Source: Eubacterium sp. (lineage in GTDB: Bacteria > Bacillota > Clostridia > Lachnospirales > Lachnospiraceae). Taken from it: 46,559 bases of DNA. The notes beneath the pieces are model-generated. The model was not told the DNA's origin. It worked only from the letters and a program-made list of their open reading frames with translations, and ran no database searches. Shown here piece after piece: positions 24,461 through 31,790 of the stretch. The stretch is taken from positions 1 to 46,559 of the forward strand of contig JAILRZ010000168.1 in the NCBI GenBank assembly GCA_024697845.1, in the 5' to 3' direction. Each line of letters starts with the position of its first letter. Within the stretch, counting starts at the first letter, position 1. The position numbers and the translations under genes were made by a program.

Positions 24461-24543
24461 TTTAAATATCTCCTTTATGTAAAATAATTCTAGTATATTA
24501 TAGCATTATATTGGTAGATTTCCATAGGGAAATGGAATTGTCG
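24442..24543 (-). repeat. Direct repeat copy 2: orphan promoter segment
   Basis: Same segment as 21566-21665, including extended -10, dyad, ribosome site and six codons, in the same orientation (minus). It lies directly downstream of the 797-residue gene, so that gene is bracketed by the two copies (about 2.9 kb apart). Nothing of the coding body is left behind it. Confidence 0.95.
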
Positions 24544-24568
24544 TGGGGAGAGCGAAGGGTTTGCTTGA

Positions 24569-24597
24569 TTGACAAGGAAGTATTGCGTGCTTAGAAT
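24569..24597 (+). promoter_or_regulatory. Sigma-A type promoter of the 101-residue membrane protein
   Basis: TTGACA (24569-24574), 17-base spacer, TAGAAT (24592-24597), 25 bases before the start codon. It is oriented away from repeat copy 2. Confidence 0.7.
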
Positions 24598-24622
24598 TGA
24601 ATAAAGAGGAGGAATAGGAAAA

Positions 24623-24928
24623 ATGAGTAGGAAAAAAGTAATTATCACTGTAATAATTGGTCTTGTAATAACGCTATTAATTCTTTTCTTTTCATCCTAT
24701 CGGACAAGTTTAAAATATAATGACTGGCTTGTTGTTGGACACTCGGTCAAAGAGGTTGAAAAACGGTACGGGAAGTTTGATATAGTATGGGAGCATAGGA
24801 AGGCATACAAGCTGAATGATGGGAATCAAATGATTATGCCGTCTCATCTGCCGGAATATTATTGGATGGTTATTGATGAAGATGGAATCGTAATCCGGGT
24901 TTATGTGGAATCAAAGCCGGGAGGGTGA
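24623..24928 (+). CDS. Small membrane-anchored protein of unknown function
   Basis: 101 residues. One N-terminal membrane helix (about 5-25) preceded by a positive start (MSRKK) and followed by an outside domain of about 75 residues. The stretch LVVGHSVKEVEKRYGKFDIVW resembles the 'G.s..eV...yGkpd' pattern of SmpA/BamE-like or BLIP-like small folds, but this is only a motif impression. AAGAGGAGGAATAGG precedes ATG 24623, and a good promoter lies upstream. The AlkD-like gene follows 30 bases after its stop and may be co-transcribed. Not recognised as a named family. Confidence 0.75.
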   Translation: MSRKKVIITVIIGLVITLLILFFSSYRTSLKYNDWLVVGHSVKEVEKRYGKFDIVWEHRKAYKLNDGNQMIMPSHLPEYYWMVIDEDGIVIRVYVESKPGG

Positions 24929-24958
24929 TAGCAGTTTTATGGAGAATGTGAGGTTAGT

Positions 24959-25642
24959 ATGGATATAATAAAAGAAAAACTATTTGAATTACAGGATTTT
25001 GATTATCGTAAGTTTCATGCAAAACTGATGCCGAATATTGACCGGGAAACAATTATCGGAGTTCGGACTCCGGCATTGCGTAAACTGGCAAAGGAAATTG
25101 TGAATGAAGATTATATTTCTGAGTTTCTCTCAGAACTACCTCATCAGTATTACGAAGAAAATAATTTGCATTCCGCATTGATTAATCTGAAATATAAGAA
25201 ACTAGAGGAATTACTTCCGCAAGTTGAGCGGTTTCTTCCTTATATAAATAATTGGGCTACCTGTGATATGATGTCACCCAAAGCCTTTAAAAAGGATCCG
25301 GAACTGGTCTATCAGTATGTTAAGAAGTGGTTGAAATCCAAGGAAACCTATACGGTCCGCTTTGGAATTGTGACGTTACTGGGATTTTACTTAGATGAGG
25401 GATTTCAGGAAGAAATGTTAAAACTGGTGGCAGGAATTAAGTCAGAGGAATACTACATCAATATGGCGATTGCCTGGTATTTTAGCATTGCCTTAGTAAA
25501 ACAATATGAAGTAACCCTTCCATATATTGAAAAACAAACATTAGATGTCTGGACGCATAATAAAGCGATTCAGAAAGCAATCGAGAGCAGAAGAATATCT
25601 GTGGAACGAAAGAATTATTTGAGAAATTTGAAGGTTAAGTAA
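24959..25642 (+). CDS. AlkD-like DNA alkylation repair protein
   Basis: 227-residue all-helical HEAT-like repeat protein of the AlkD family (DNA glycosylases removing N3- and N7-alkylated purines). Family landmarks: IIGVRTPALRKLAKEI near residue 33, INNWATCDMMSP near 97 (conserved W and D of the DNA-binding face), VRFGIVTLLGFYL near 137, and EYYINMAIAWYFSIAL near 160 followed by THNKAIQKAIESRRIS. It likely scans DNA for cationic lesions in the cytoplasm. Start with GTGAGGTTAGT in front. Glycosylase activity is by family; the substrate is not proven. Confidence 0.88.
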   Translation: MDIIKEKLFELQDFDYRKFHAKLMPNIDRETIIGVRTPALRKLAKEIVNEDYISEFLSELPHQYYEENNLHSALINLKYKKLEELLPQVERFLPYINNWATCDMMSPKAFKKDPELVYQYVKKWLKSKETYTVRFGIVTLLGFYLDEGFQEEMLKLVAGIKSEEYYINMAIAWYFSIALVKQYEVTLPYIEKQTLDVWTHNKAIQKAIESRRISVERKNYLRNLKVK

Positions 25643-25801
25643 GGTGTAATATTTTCGAAAAAGGAGTACAAAATTTATTCTCTGAAAAATAAAAACAATT
25701 CAACGTGCTAACATAGTAAAATGTTAATGAAATTATAAAAATTTCTTCACATTTGCATTTTAGAATGTCCGTAGTGAGTAGTGAGCGGAGGGAAAAAACA
25801 G

Positions 25802-25999
25802 ATGCAGGATAAAAAAGAAATTGTAGAGAGTAAATTGGGGTGCTCTATAGAAGAATTTGTGGAGAAAGAATCGAAACATATTGAACAACATCGGGGATAC
25901 GAATGCAAAAGGCAAAGTCCTTTTTTAAAATTTACCCGTGAGGACTTTTATGTTTTGAAGGAATACTGCATCGAACATAAATTAAAAAAGATTTATTAA
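25802..25999 (+). CDS. Short protein of unknown function
   Basis: 65 residues, highly charged, soluble (MQDKKEIVESKLGCSIEEFVEKESKHIEQ; LKFTREDFYVLKEYCIEHK). Two cysteines in the first two thirds and one near the end; no metal-binding spacing is evident. ATG 25802 was chosen because GCGGAGGGAAA stands in front; an in-frame GTG at 25781 would put that ribosome site inside the gene. A strong terminator follows 17 bases after the stop, so it is a single-gene unit between AlkD and yicC. No family recognised. Confidence 0.6.
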   Translation: MQDKKEIVESKLGCSIEEFVEKESKHIEQHRGYECKRQSPFLKFTREDFYVLKEYCIEHKLKKIY

Positions 26000-26016
26000 A
26001 GTGAAGTGGAATTGCG

Positions 26017-26045
26017 AAGTCATTGGATAGCCAATGACTTTTTTT
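26017..26045 (+). terminator. Rho-independent terminator
   Basis: Perfect 10-base stem AAGTCATTGG (26017-26026) / CCAATGACTT (26031-26040), ATAG loop, T-run to 26045. Confidence 0.93.
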
Positions 26046-26088
26046 GTTTGTTTAAAAAACATTATGCGTACTATTTTAACGTTATGCC

Positions 26089-26117
26089 TTGACGACATAC
26101 CTGCAATAGTATAAAAT
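26089..26117 (+). promoter_or_regulatory. Sigma-A type promoter of the yicC-gmk-rpoZ-rimO cluster
   Basis: TTGACG (26089-26094), 17-base spacer, TAAAAT (26112-26117), 75 bases before yicC. Confidence 0.65.
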
Positions 26118-26191
26118 AAATAAGATTATGAGTAGAAGTATGCCTTATAATCAGTGAAAAACAGTAATATGAAATTACAAAGGTGGAACAT

Positions 26192-27070
26192 ATGATAAAG
26201 AGTATGACTGGATTTGGCAGATTTGAAGTGGTTTCCGGAGAACGAAAAGTTTCTGTGGAAATGAAATCTGTGAATCATCGTTATTTAGAATTAGGGATAA
26301 AGCTTCCAAAGAAACTCAATTTCCTGGAAAGCAAGCTTCGTAGTGAAATCAAGAAATACATTGAACGAGGAAAAGTTGATGTATATATTTCCTACGAAAA
26401 CTATGGCGAAGGAAATGAAAGTATTCATTATAATGATGCACTTGCGAAAGAATATTTTGATGTATACAAGAAAATCAGCGATGATTTAGGAATCGAAAAT
26501 GATGTGAAGGCAAGTCATATCATTAGAAGTCAGGATGTTGTAACTATTGAAGCAGGAGAAGATGACGAAGAAGTTTTGGAAACAATTGTCTTAGAAGCAG
26601 TTGCCGGTGCGGCACAGCGTCTTGTTTCAATGAGAGAAGAAGAAGGAAGTCGCCTTTTGGAAGATTTATTGGATAAACTTCAGGAATTGCAGAAAAATGT
26701 GAAGTTTGTTGAAGATAAATCCCCTGAAATTGTGAAAGAGTACCGAGAAAAAATTTCAGAGAAGGTACATCTTTTATTGGAAGATAATCAGATTGACGAA
26801 AACAGAATTGCTCAGGAAGTGGTGATGTTTGCCGATAAGATTTGTGTGGATGAGGAAATTGTTCGTCTGTACAGTCACATCAGTGGAATGAAAGAAGCTT
26901 TGGAAAAAGGCGGTGTGATTGGACGAAGACTTGACTTTATTGCGCAGGAAATGAATCGGGAAGCGAATACCACACTTTCAAAGACAACCAATGATGAGAT
27001 TGCAGAGGTTGCAATTGAAATCAAAACGGCAATTGAAAAAGTTCGTGAACAGATTCAGAATATTGAATAA
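26192..27070 (+). CDS. yicC: YicC family endoribonuclease
   Basis: 292 residues (291 for B. subtilis YloC). The N-terminus IKSMTGFGRFE and the block VSVEMKSVNHRYLE are the YicC-N signature; the C-terminal DUF1732 part has ELQKNVKFVEDKSPEIV, QEVVMFADKICVDEEIVRL, and GRRLDFIAQEMNREANTTLSK. E. coli YicC is an endoribonuclease affecting small RNA decay. ATG 26192 with AAAGGTGGAACAT in front matches the conserved start; a GTG at 26183 is a less likely alternative. The remA/DUF370 gene usually found between yicC and gmk in Firmicutes is absent. Confidence 0.94.
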   Translation: MIKSMTGFGRFEVVSGERKVSVEMKSVNHRYLELGIKLPKKLNFLESKLRSEIKKYIERGKVDVYISYENYGEGNESIHYNDALAKEYFDVYKKISDDLGIENDVKASHIIRSQDVVTIEAGEDDEEVLETIVLEAVAGAAQRLVSMREEEGSRLLEDLLDKLQELQKNVKFVEDKSPEIVKEYREKISEKVHLLLEDNQIDENRIAQEVVMFADKICVDEEIVRLYSHISGMKEALEKGGVIGRRLDFIAQEMNREANTTLSKTTNDEIAEVAIEIKTAIEKVREQIQNIE

Positions 27071-27085
27071 TTGTTGGAGGGAAAT

Positions 27086-27712
27086 ATGGCTAGAGGAAAA
27101 CTTTTAGTAATTTCCGGATTCTCCGGGGTTGGAAAAGGAACTACTGTAAAAAAAATGGTAGAGGAATATGAAAAGTATAAACTCTCCGTTTCTGCAACGA
27201 CAAGAAATCCCAGAGCAGGGGAAGTTCATGGAGAACACTATTATTTCGTGACAAAAGAACAGTTTGAGCAGATGATAGTGGATAAAGAACTGTTGGAATA
27301 TGCCGAATTCGTAGGAAATTACTACGGAACACCGAAATCATATGTGGAGGAAAACCTTGAAAAAGGAAACCATGTGATTTTGGAAATTGAATGTCAGGGT
27401 GCAGAAATTGTCAAGAAATTAGTTCCAGAAGCTGTATTGGTATTTATTTTACCACCATCGGCAGAAGAATTAAAAAATAGATTACTTGGTAGAAATACTG
27501 AAGATCCTGAGGTGATTGAACAGCGTTTGTTAAGAGCTGTTGAAGAAACAGAATATTTGAAGAACTATGAATATTTTGTCATCAATGACCTTGTGGAAAA
27601 TTGTATGGTTAACATTGATAAAATCATTGAAAATGACCATCCGCTTCTTCCAACAAAGGAGCAGATTGAAACTATTGTAACAGATATCAAGAAGTTTAAG
27701 AAAGGAGAATAG
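27086..27712 (+). CDS. gmk: Guanylate kinase
   Basis: 208-residue GMP kinase (204 in B. subtilis). The P-loop reads GFSGVGKGTT (Phe where many have Pro). The GMP-binding segment SATTRNPRAGEVHGEHYYFV and the LLEYAEFVGNYYGTP motif are present, with the lid region RLLGRNTEDPEVIEQRL. TTGGAGGGAAAT precedes ATG 27086; a TTG 15 bases upstream is not needed. Between yicC and rpoZ, the conserved order. Confidence 0.97.
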   Translation: MARGKLLVISGFSGVGKGTTVKKMVEEYEKYKLSVSATTRNPRAGEVHGEHYYFVTKEQFEQMIVDKELLEYAEFVGNYYGTPKSYVEENLEKGNHVILEIECQGAEIVKKLVPEAVLVFILPPSAEELKNRLLGRNTEDPEVIEQRLLRAVEETEYLKNYEYFVINDLVENCMVNIDKIIENDHPLLPTKEQIETIVTDIKKFKKGE

Positions 27713-27715
27713 TGT

Positions 27716-27955
27716 ATGTTACATCCATCGTATTCAGATTTAATGAAAGTAGTAAATAGTGAGGTTGAAGAAGGAGAACAGCCGGTAGTACAGAGTAGAT
27801 ATTCCATCGTTATGGCAACTTCAAAGCGTGCAAGACAGTTAATCGCAGGAAATGATGCATTAATTGAAGATGTTGAAGGAAGAAAGCCATTATCAATTGC
27901 AATCGATGAATTATATAATTCAAAATTTACAATTGTAGGAGACGATGAAGAATAG
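27716..27955 (+). CDS. rpoZ: RNA polymerase omega subunit
   Basis: 79 residues with the omega signature SRYSIVMATSKRARQLIAG and KPLSIAIDELYNSKF. It stabilises the beta' subunit in RNA polymerase assembly. GAAAGGAGAATAGT precedes ATG 27716, and it starts 3 bases after gmk, the standard partner. Confidence 0.97.
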   Translation: MLHPSYSDLMKVVNSEVEEGEQPVVQSRYSIVMATSKRARQLIAGNDALIEDVEGRKPLSIAIDELYNSKFTIVGDDEE

Positions 27956-27965
27956 GAAGAATTCC

Positions 27966-29291
27966 ATGAAAATATTGTTTATTTCATTAGGCTGTGATAA
28001 AAACTTAGTGGATTCCGAGCATATGTCCGGGCTTCTGTCTAAGGCAGGGTATGAATTTACCAATGAGGAAACAGAAGCGGACATTATTATTATCAACAGT
28101 TGTTGTTTTATTAATGATGCCAAGGAAGAAAGCATCGAAACCATTTTTGAAATGGCAAAATACAAGGAAGAAGGAAAATGTAAAGCTTTGGTTTTGGCAG
28201 GATGTCTGGCACAAAGATATATTGATGAAATTGAAACCGAAATTCCTGAAATTGATATTTGTATCGGTACCACGGCGATTGATAGTATTGTCAGTACATT
28301 AGACGAGTTTTTTGCACAGAAGAATCACATCAATAAAATAGAAGATATTGATTTCCTTGCCGGAGCAGATGCACCGAGAAGTTTATCCGGTATTTCCAGT
28401 TTTGCGTATTTGAAAATCGCTGAAGGGTGCGATAAGCACTGCAGCTATTGTATTATTCCAAAAGTACGTGGAAATTACCGAAGTGTGCCAATGGAAAATT
28501 TGATTGCAGAAGCAAAAACATTGGCAGAACAGGGGATTAAGGAGTTGGTACTGGTAGCTCAGGAAACAACAATGTATGGCAAAGACATTTATGGAGAAAA
28601 ATCGCTCCATCGTTTACTAAAGGAATTGGCAAAGATTTCCGGAATCTATTGGATTCGTATTTTGTATTGTTATCCTGAAGAAATCTATGAGGAATTAATT
28701 GATGTGATGGCAACAGAACCAAAGATTTGTCATTATCTGGATATTCCGATTCAGCATGGAGATGACCATATCCTGAGGAAAATGGGCAGACGTACCAATC
28801 AGGAACAGTTGCGAACAATTATTACAAAACTCCGGAAAAAGATTCCGGATATTGTTTTGCGAACTACCTTTATCACAGGATTCCCAGGGGAAACCAAGGA
28901 AGAACATGAAAATGTTCTTCGGTTTATTGATGAAATGGAATTTGACCGGTTAGGAGTATTTACCTATTCGCCGGAAGAAAATACTCCAGCGGCATTAATG
29001 CCAGACCAGATTGATGAAGAAATAAAAGTATCCCGCCGAAATGAAATTATGGAATTGCAACAGGAAATTGTTTTTGAAAAGGCTGAGGCCTTAATTGGAC
29101 AGGAATTTGTGGCAATTATTGAAGGGAAAATCAGTGGGGAAAATGCTTATATTGGACGTACCTACAGGGATACGCCGGGGGTTGACAGTAATATTTTTGT
29201 CTTGACGGATGAAGAACTGATGACAGGGGACTTTGTAAAAGTTAAAGTGACAGGAACCAATGAATATGACTTGATTGGAGAACTGATTTAG
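27966..29291 (+). CDS. rimO: Ribosomal protein S12 methylthiotransferase
   Basis: 441-residue radical-SAM methylthiotransferase that modifies Asp of ribosomal protein S12. N-terminal MTTase domain with cysteines in SLGCDKNLVDSE, NSCCFINDAKEES and LAGCLAQRY; radical-SAM cluster motif CDKHCSYC in EGCDKHCSYCIIPKVRG near residue 150; C-terminal TRAM domain ending VTGTNEYDLIGEL. ATG 27966 matches the conserved MKILFISLGCDKN start and has AGGAAG 6 bases upstream; ATG 27945, overlapping rpoZ, is less likely. pgsA follows after 10 bases. Confidence 0.97.
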   Translation: MKILFISLGCDKNLVDSEHMSGLLSKAGYEFTNEETEADIIIINSCCFINDAKEESIETIFEMAKYKEEGKCKALVLAGCLAQRYIDEIETEIPEIDICIGTTAIDSIVSTLDEFFAQKNHINKIEDIDFLAGADAPRSLSGISSFAYLKIAEGCDKHCSYCIIPKVRGNYRSVPMENLIAEAKTLAEQGIKELVLVAQETTMYGKDIYGEKSLHRLLKELAKISGIYWIRILYCYPEEIYEELIDVMATEPKICHYLDIPIQHGDDHILRKMGRRTNQEQLRTIITKLRKKIPDIVLRTTFITGFPGETKEEHENVLRFIDEMEFDRLGVFTYSPEENTPAALMPDQIDEEIKVSRRNEIMELQQEIVFEKAEALIGQEFVAIIEGKISGENAYIGRTYRDTPGVDSNIFVLTDEELMTGDFVKVKVTGTNEYDLIGELI

Positions 29292-29301
29292 TGGAGGCGA
29301 A

Positions 29302-29832
29302 ATGAATTTACCAAATAAACTTACAGTATTTCGTGTGTTGTGTGTTCCATTTTTTGTTTTCTTTTTAATGATGGAGCAGATTCAATATCACAATTACATT
29401 GCAGTGGCAATTTTTATTGTTGCCAGTATTACCGATTTCTTGGATGGACAGATAGCCAGAAGAAAAGGTCTGGTTACGAATTTTGGAAAGTTTATGGATC
29501 CTTTGGCGGATAAATTACTGGTTTGTTCCGGGTTGATTTGTCTGGCGGGAACAAGAATTCCAAAATGGATTGTAGTAATCATTATAGCAAGAGAATTGTT
29601 TATCAGTGGTTTTCGAACATTGGCGGCAGATCAGAATGTGGTTTTAGCTGCAGGAATGTGGGGAAAAGTGAAAACATTTGTTCAGATGATTATGATTATT
29701 GTTGTAATTGTGAATATTCCATTGCCATTTTTTAAATGGGTTGGGATCATACTGATTTATGCATCTTTGGCACTAACAATTATTTCGATGATTGATTATG
29801 TGGTTAAGAATAAAGATATTTTAAAGAATTAG
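29302..29832 (+). CDS. pgsA: CDP-diacylglycerol-glycerol-3-phosphate 3-phosphatidyltransferase
   Basis: 176-residue membrane enzyme making phosphatidylglycerol phosphate. It contains the CDP-alcohol phosphotransferase motif in full, DG..AR........G...D...D: DFLDGQIARRKG and GKFMDPLADKLL (residues about 47-72). About five membrane helices. GTGGAGGCGAA precedes ATG 29302. The rimO-pgsA pair is common in Clostridia. Confidence 0.95.
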   Translation: MNLPNKLTVFRVLCVPFFVFFLMMEQIQYHNYIAVAIFIVASITDFLDGQIARRKGLVTNFGKFMDPLADKLLVCSGLICLAGTRIPKWIVVIIIARELFISGFRTLAADQNVVLAAGMWGKVKTFVQMIMIIVVIVNIPLPFFKWVGIILIYASLALTIISMIDYVVKNKDILKN

Positions 29833-29855
29833 AGAGAAAAGAGGAGGAAATTGCA

Positions 29856-31136
29856 ATGTCTTATAAAGAGATGAGCAAGGAAGCACTGCAAAAAGAATTA
29901 GAACAATTAAAGGCTGAATATAGCGAAATATGTGAAAAGGATGTTCAGTTGGATATGTCCCGAGGAAAGCCGGGAGCAGATCAGTTAGATTTATCTATGG
30001 GATTGTTTGATGTTTTTCAGAGTACCTCTGATTTAAAATCAGAAAATGGTTTAGATTGCAGAAACTATGGATTACTGGACGGTTTGCCGGAAGCAAAACG
30101 TATGATGGCTGAAATTATGGATGTAAAGCCGGAAAATGTAATTATTTATGGTAATTCCAGCTTGAATATTATGTATGATACTGTAGCAAGATCTTATGCG
30201 GAAGGCGTTATGGGATCTACGCCATGGTGTAAATTAGATCAGGTAAAATGGTTGTGTCCTGTTCCTGGATATGACAGACATTTTGCTGTTACAGAACATT
30301 TCGGGATTGAAATGATTAATGTTCCATTGTTAGAAGATGGTCCTGATATGGATATGGTTGAAAAATTAGTTTCAGAAGATGCTTCAATTAAAGGTATCTG
30401 GTGTATTCCAAAGTATTCCAATCCAACAGGAACTGTATATTCAGAAGAAGTAGTTAATAGAATGGCTGCTTTAAAACCAGCCGCAGAAGACTTCAGAATA
30501 TATTGGGATAATGCATATGTGGTTCATCACTTGTATGAAGATAATCAGGCACAGATTCCAAATATTTTGGAAGAATGTGAAAAGGCTGGAAATCCGGATA
30601 TGGTTTATGAATTCGCATCAACATCCAAGGTAACATTCCCTGGTGTAGGGGTTGCTGCAATGGCAACTTCGGAAGCAAACGTGAAATCCATTAAAGCACA
30701 GATGACTGTCCAGACCATTGGTCATGACAAGATTAACCAGTTAAGACATTATCGTTATTTCAAAAACTTTGATGGAGTAAAAGCTCATATGATGAAGCAT
30801 GCAGCTTTGCTAAGACCAAAATTCCAGGCAGTTCTTGATAAATTGGAAAGTGATTTAAGAGATGCTGATATTGCAACATGGACCAACCCGGTTGGTGGAT
30901 ATTTCATTTCGTTAAATGTTATGGATGGATGTGCAAAGAAAGTAGTTCAGATGTGTAAAGATGCAGGAATGGTTCTTACAGGAGCAGGTGCAACATTCCC
31001 ATACGGAAAGGATCCGAAGGATTCCAATATCAGAATCGCACCATCTTTCCCAACACCAAAGGAATTGGAGCAGGCCAGCGAAATTTTAGTTGTTTGTGTT
31101 AAGATTGCAACAATTGAAAAAATGTTGGAAGCATAA
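29856..31136 (+). CDS. Class I/II aminotransferase (aspartate aminotransferase-like, MocR-like subgroup)
   Basis: 426-residue PLP-dependent fold-type I aminotransferase. Visible: DMSRGKPGADQLDLSMG near the N-terminus (a mark of the 'type 1c' subgroup), YGNSSLNIMYD, CPVPGYDRHF, KYSNPTGTVY, YWDNAYVVHHLY and the PLP lysine K258 in FASTSKVTFPG, with a C-terminal arginine in NIRIAPSFP. The subgroup includes aspartate aminotransferases; amino-donor specificity cannot be read from sequence. GAGGAGGAAATTGCA precedes ATG 29856. A terminator follows directly. Confidence 0.9.
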   Translation: MSYKEMSKEALQKELEQLKAEYSEICEKDVQLDMSRGKPGADQLDLSMGLFDVFQSTSDLKSENGLDCRNYGLLDGLPEAKRMMAEIMDVKPENVIIYGNSSLNIMYDTVARSYAEGVMGSTPWCKLDQVKWLCPVPGYDRHFAVTEHFGIEMINVPLLEDGPDMDMVEKLVSEDASIKGIWCIPKYSNPTGTVYSEEVVNRMAALKPAAEDFRIYWDNAYVVHHLYEDNQAQIPNILEECEKAGNPDMVYEFASTSKVTFPGVGVAAMATSEANVKSIKAQMTVQTIGHDKINQLRHYRYFKNFDGVKAHMMKHAALLRPKFQAVLDKLESDLRDADIATWTNPVGGYFISLNVMDGCAKKVVQMCKDAGMVLTGAGATFPYGKDPKDSNIRIAPSFPTPKELEQASEILVVCVKIATIEKMLEA

Positions 31137-31156
31137 ATAGACAAATTGATAAGAAG

Positions 31157-31189
31157 CCTACTGAAAGCATTGTTTTCGGTAGGTTTTTT
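31157..31189 (+). terminator. Rho-independent terminator after the aminotransferase gene
   Basis: CCTACTGAAA (31157-31166) / TTTCGGTAGG (31174-31183), one T-G pair, then six T. Confidence 0.92.
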
Positions 31190-31221
31190 GTCGTTTTGGG
31201 GATGTGTCGGGCGTTTGGGGT
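31190..31221. other. G-rich patch at the head of the recA upstream region
   Basis: Runs of G at 31198-31201, 31209-31211, 31217-31220 and, just inside the repeats, 31234-31237 and 31250-31253. This is unusual in such AT-rich DNA and could allow a loose G-quadruplex. No gene. Confidence 0.35.
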
Positions 31222-31592
31222 ACGGATGAAATTGGGGACGCGAGAATTAGGGGCTTAGGAATTGGCGTCGGTTTACCAATGAAATTGGATAATTGGGAAA
31301 TTTGAACGTAGAGAATGTTGGCTTTTTACGAATGAAAATGGACAATCGGGAAATTCGAACGTAGAAATTGATTAATGATTACGAATAAAATTAGACGATT
31401 TGAAAAATTGAACGTAGAAAATAATGATTGACTACGAATGAAATTAAAAAAAGTGAAAATTCGAACGTAGTAACCGAGTTAAGATTACGAATGAAAATCA
31501 AAGATTTCGAAATTTATGCGTAGAAATCTATAATTGACTACGTATAAAAATCTGCAACGTGGAAATCCGAACGTAGAAATCTATGTAAAAGT
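31222..31592. repeat. Seven tandem degenerate 53-bp repeats upstream of recA
   Basis: Units begin at 31222, 31275, 31328, 31381, 31434, 31487 and 31540, each exactly 53 bases. Each opens with a variant of ACGAATGAAA and, in units 2-7, has GAACGTAGAAA-like sequence at unit positions 29-40; unit 1 keeps mainly the opening. The units differ at many positions but show no insertions or deletions. 53 is not a multiple of 3, and all frames contain stops, so it is not coding. CGTAG near position 33-37 and CTACG at several unit joins could pair as short hairpins. Confidence 0.9.
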
Positions 31593-31715
31593 TTTATGTG
31601 AGTACGACTTATTGGATATCTAATGAGTACAATGGAAAACAGGAACAGAAACACTTGAAAAAACACGAAAACAATAGTAACATAAAGTATGTGTGATTTA
31701 TAATAAAAGTATCTG

Positions 31716-31744
31716 TTGACAACCCCTAAAAAATATATTATTAT
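31716..31744 (+). promoter_or_regulatory. recA promoter
   Basis: Consensus TTGACA (31716-31721), 17-base spacer, TATTAT (31739-31744), 46 bases before the recA start. Confidence 0.85.
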
Positions 31745-31753
31745 ATGCATATA

Positions 31754-31767
31754 CGAACATAGGTTCG
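31754..31767. promoter_or_regulatory. LexA (SOS) box of recA
   Basis: CGAACATAGGTTCG matches the Gram-positive LexA/DinR consensus CGAAC-N4-GTTCG in both arms. It sits just downstream of the -10, where LexA would block initiation. Confidence 0.9.
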
Positions 31768-31790
31768 ATAAGCGAGAAAGGAAAATAATC

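Noticed and set aside
21566-24543. Insertion sequence or composite transposon flanked by the 75-base repeats
   Set aside because: No transposase, no terminal inverted repeats, and the repeat itself is plainly a promoter with the start of a gene.
31222-31592. CRISPR array
   Set aside because: The period is constant, but the whole unit is degenerate. There are no identical repeats separated by unrelated spacers, and no cas genes.
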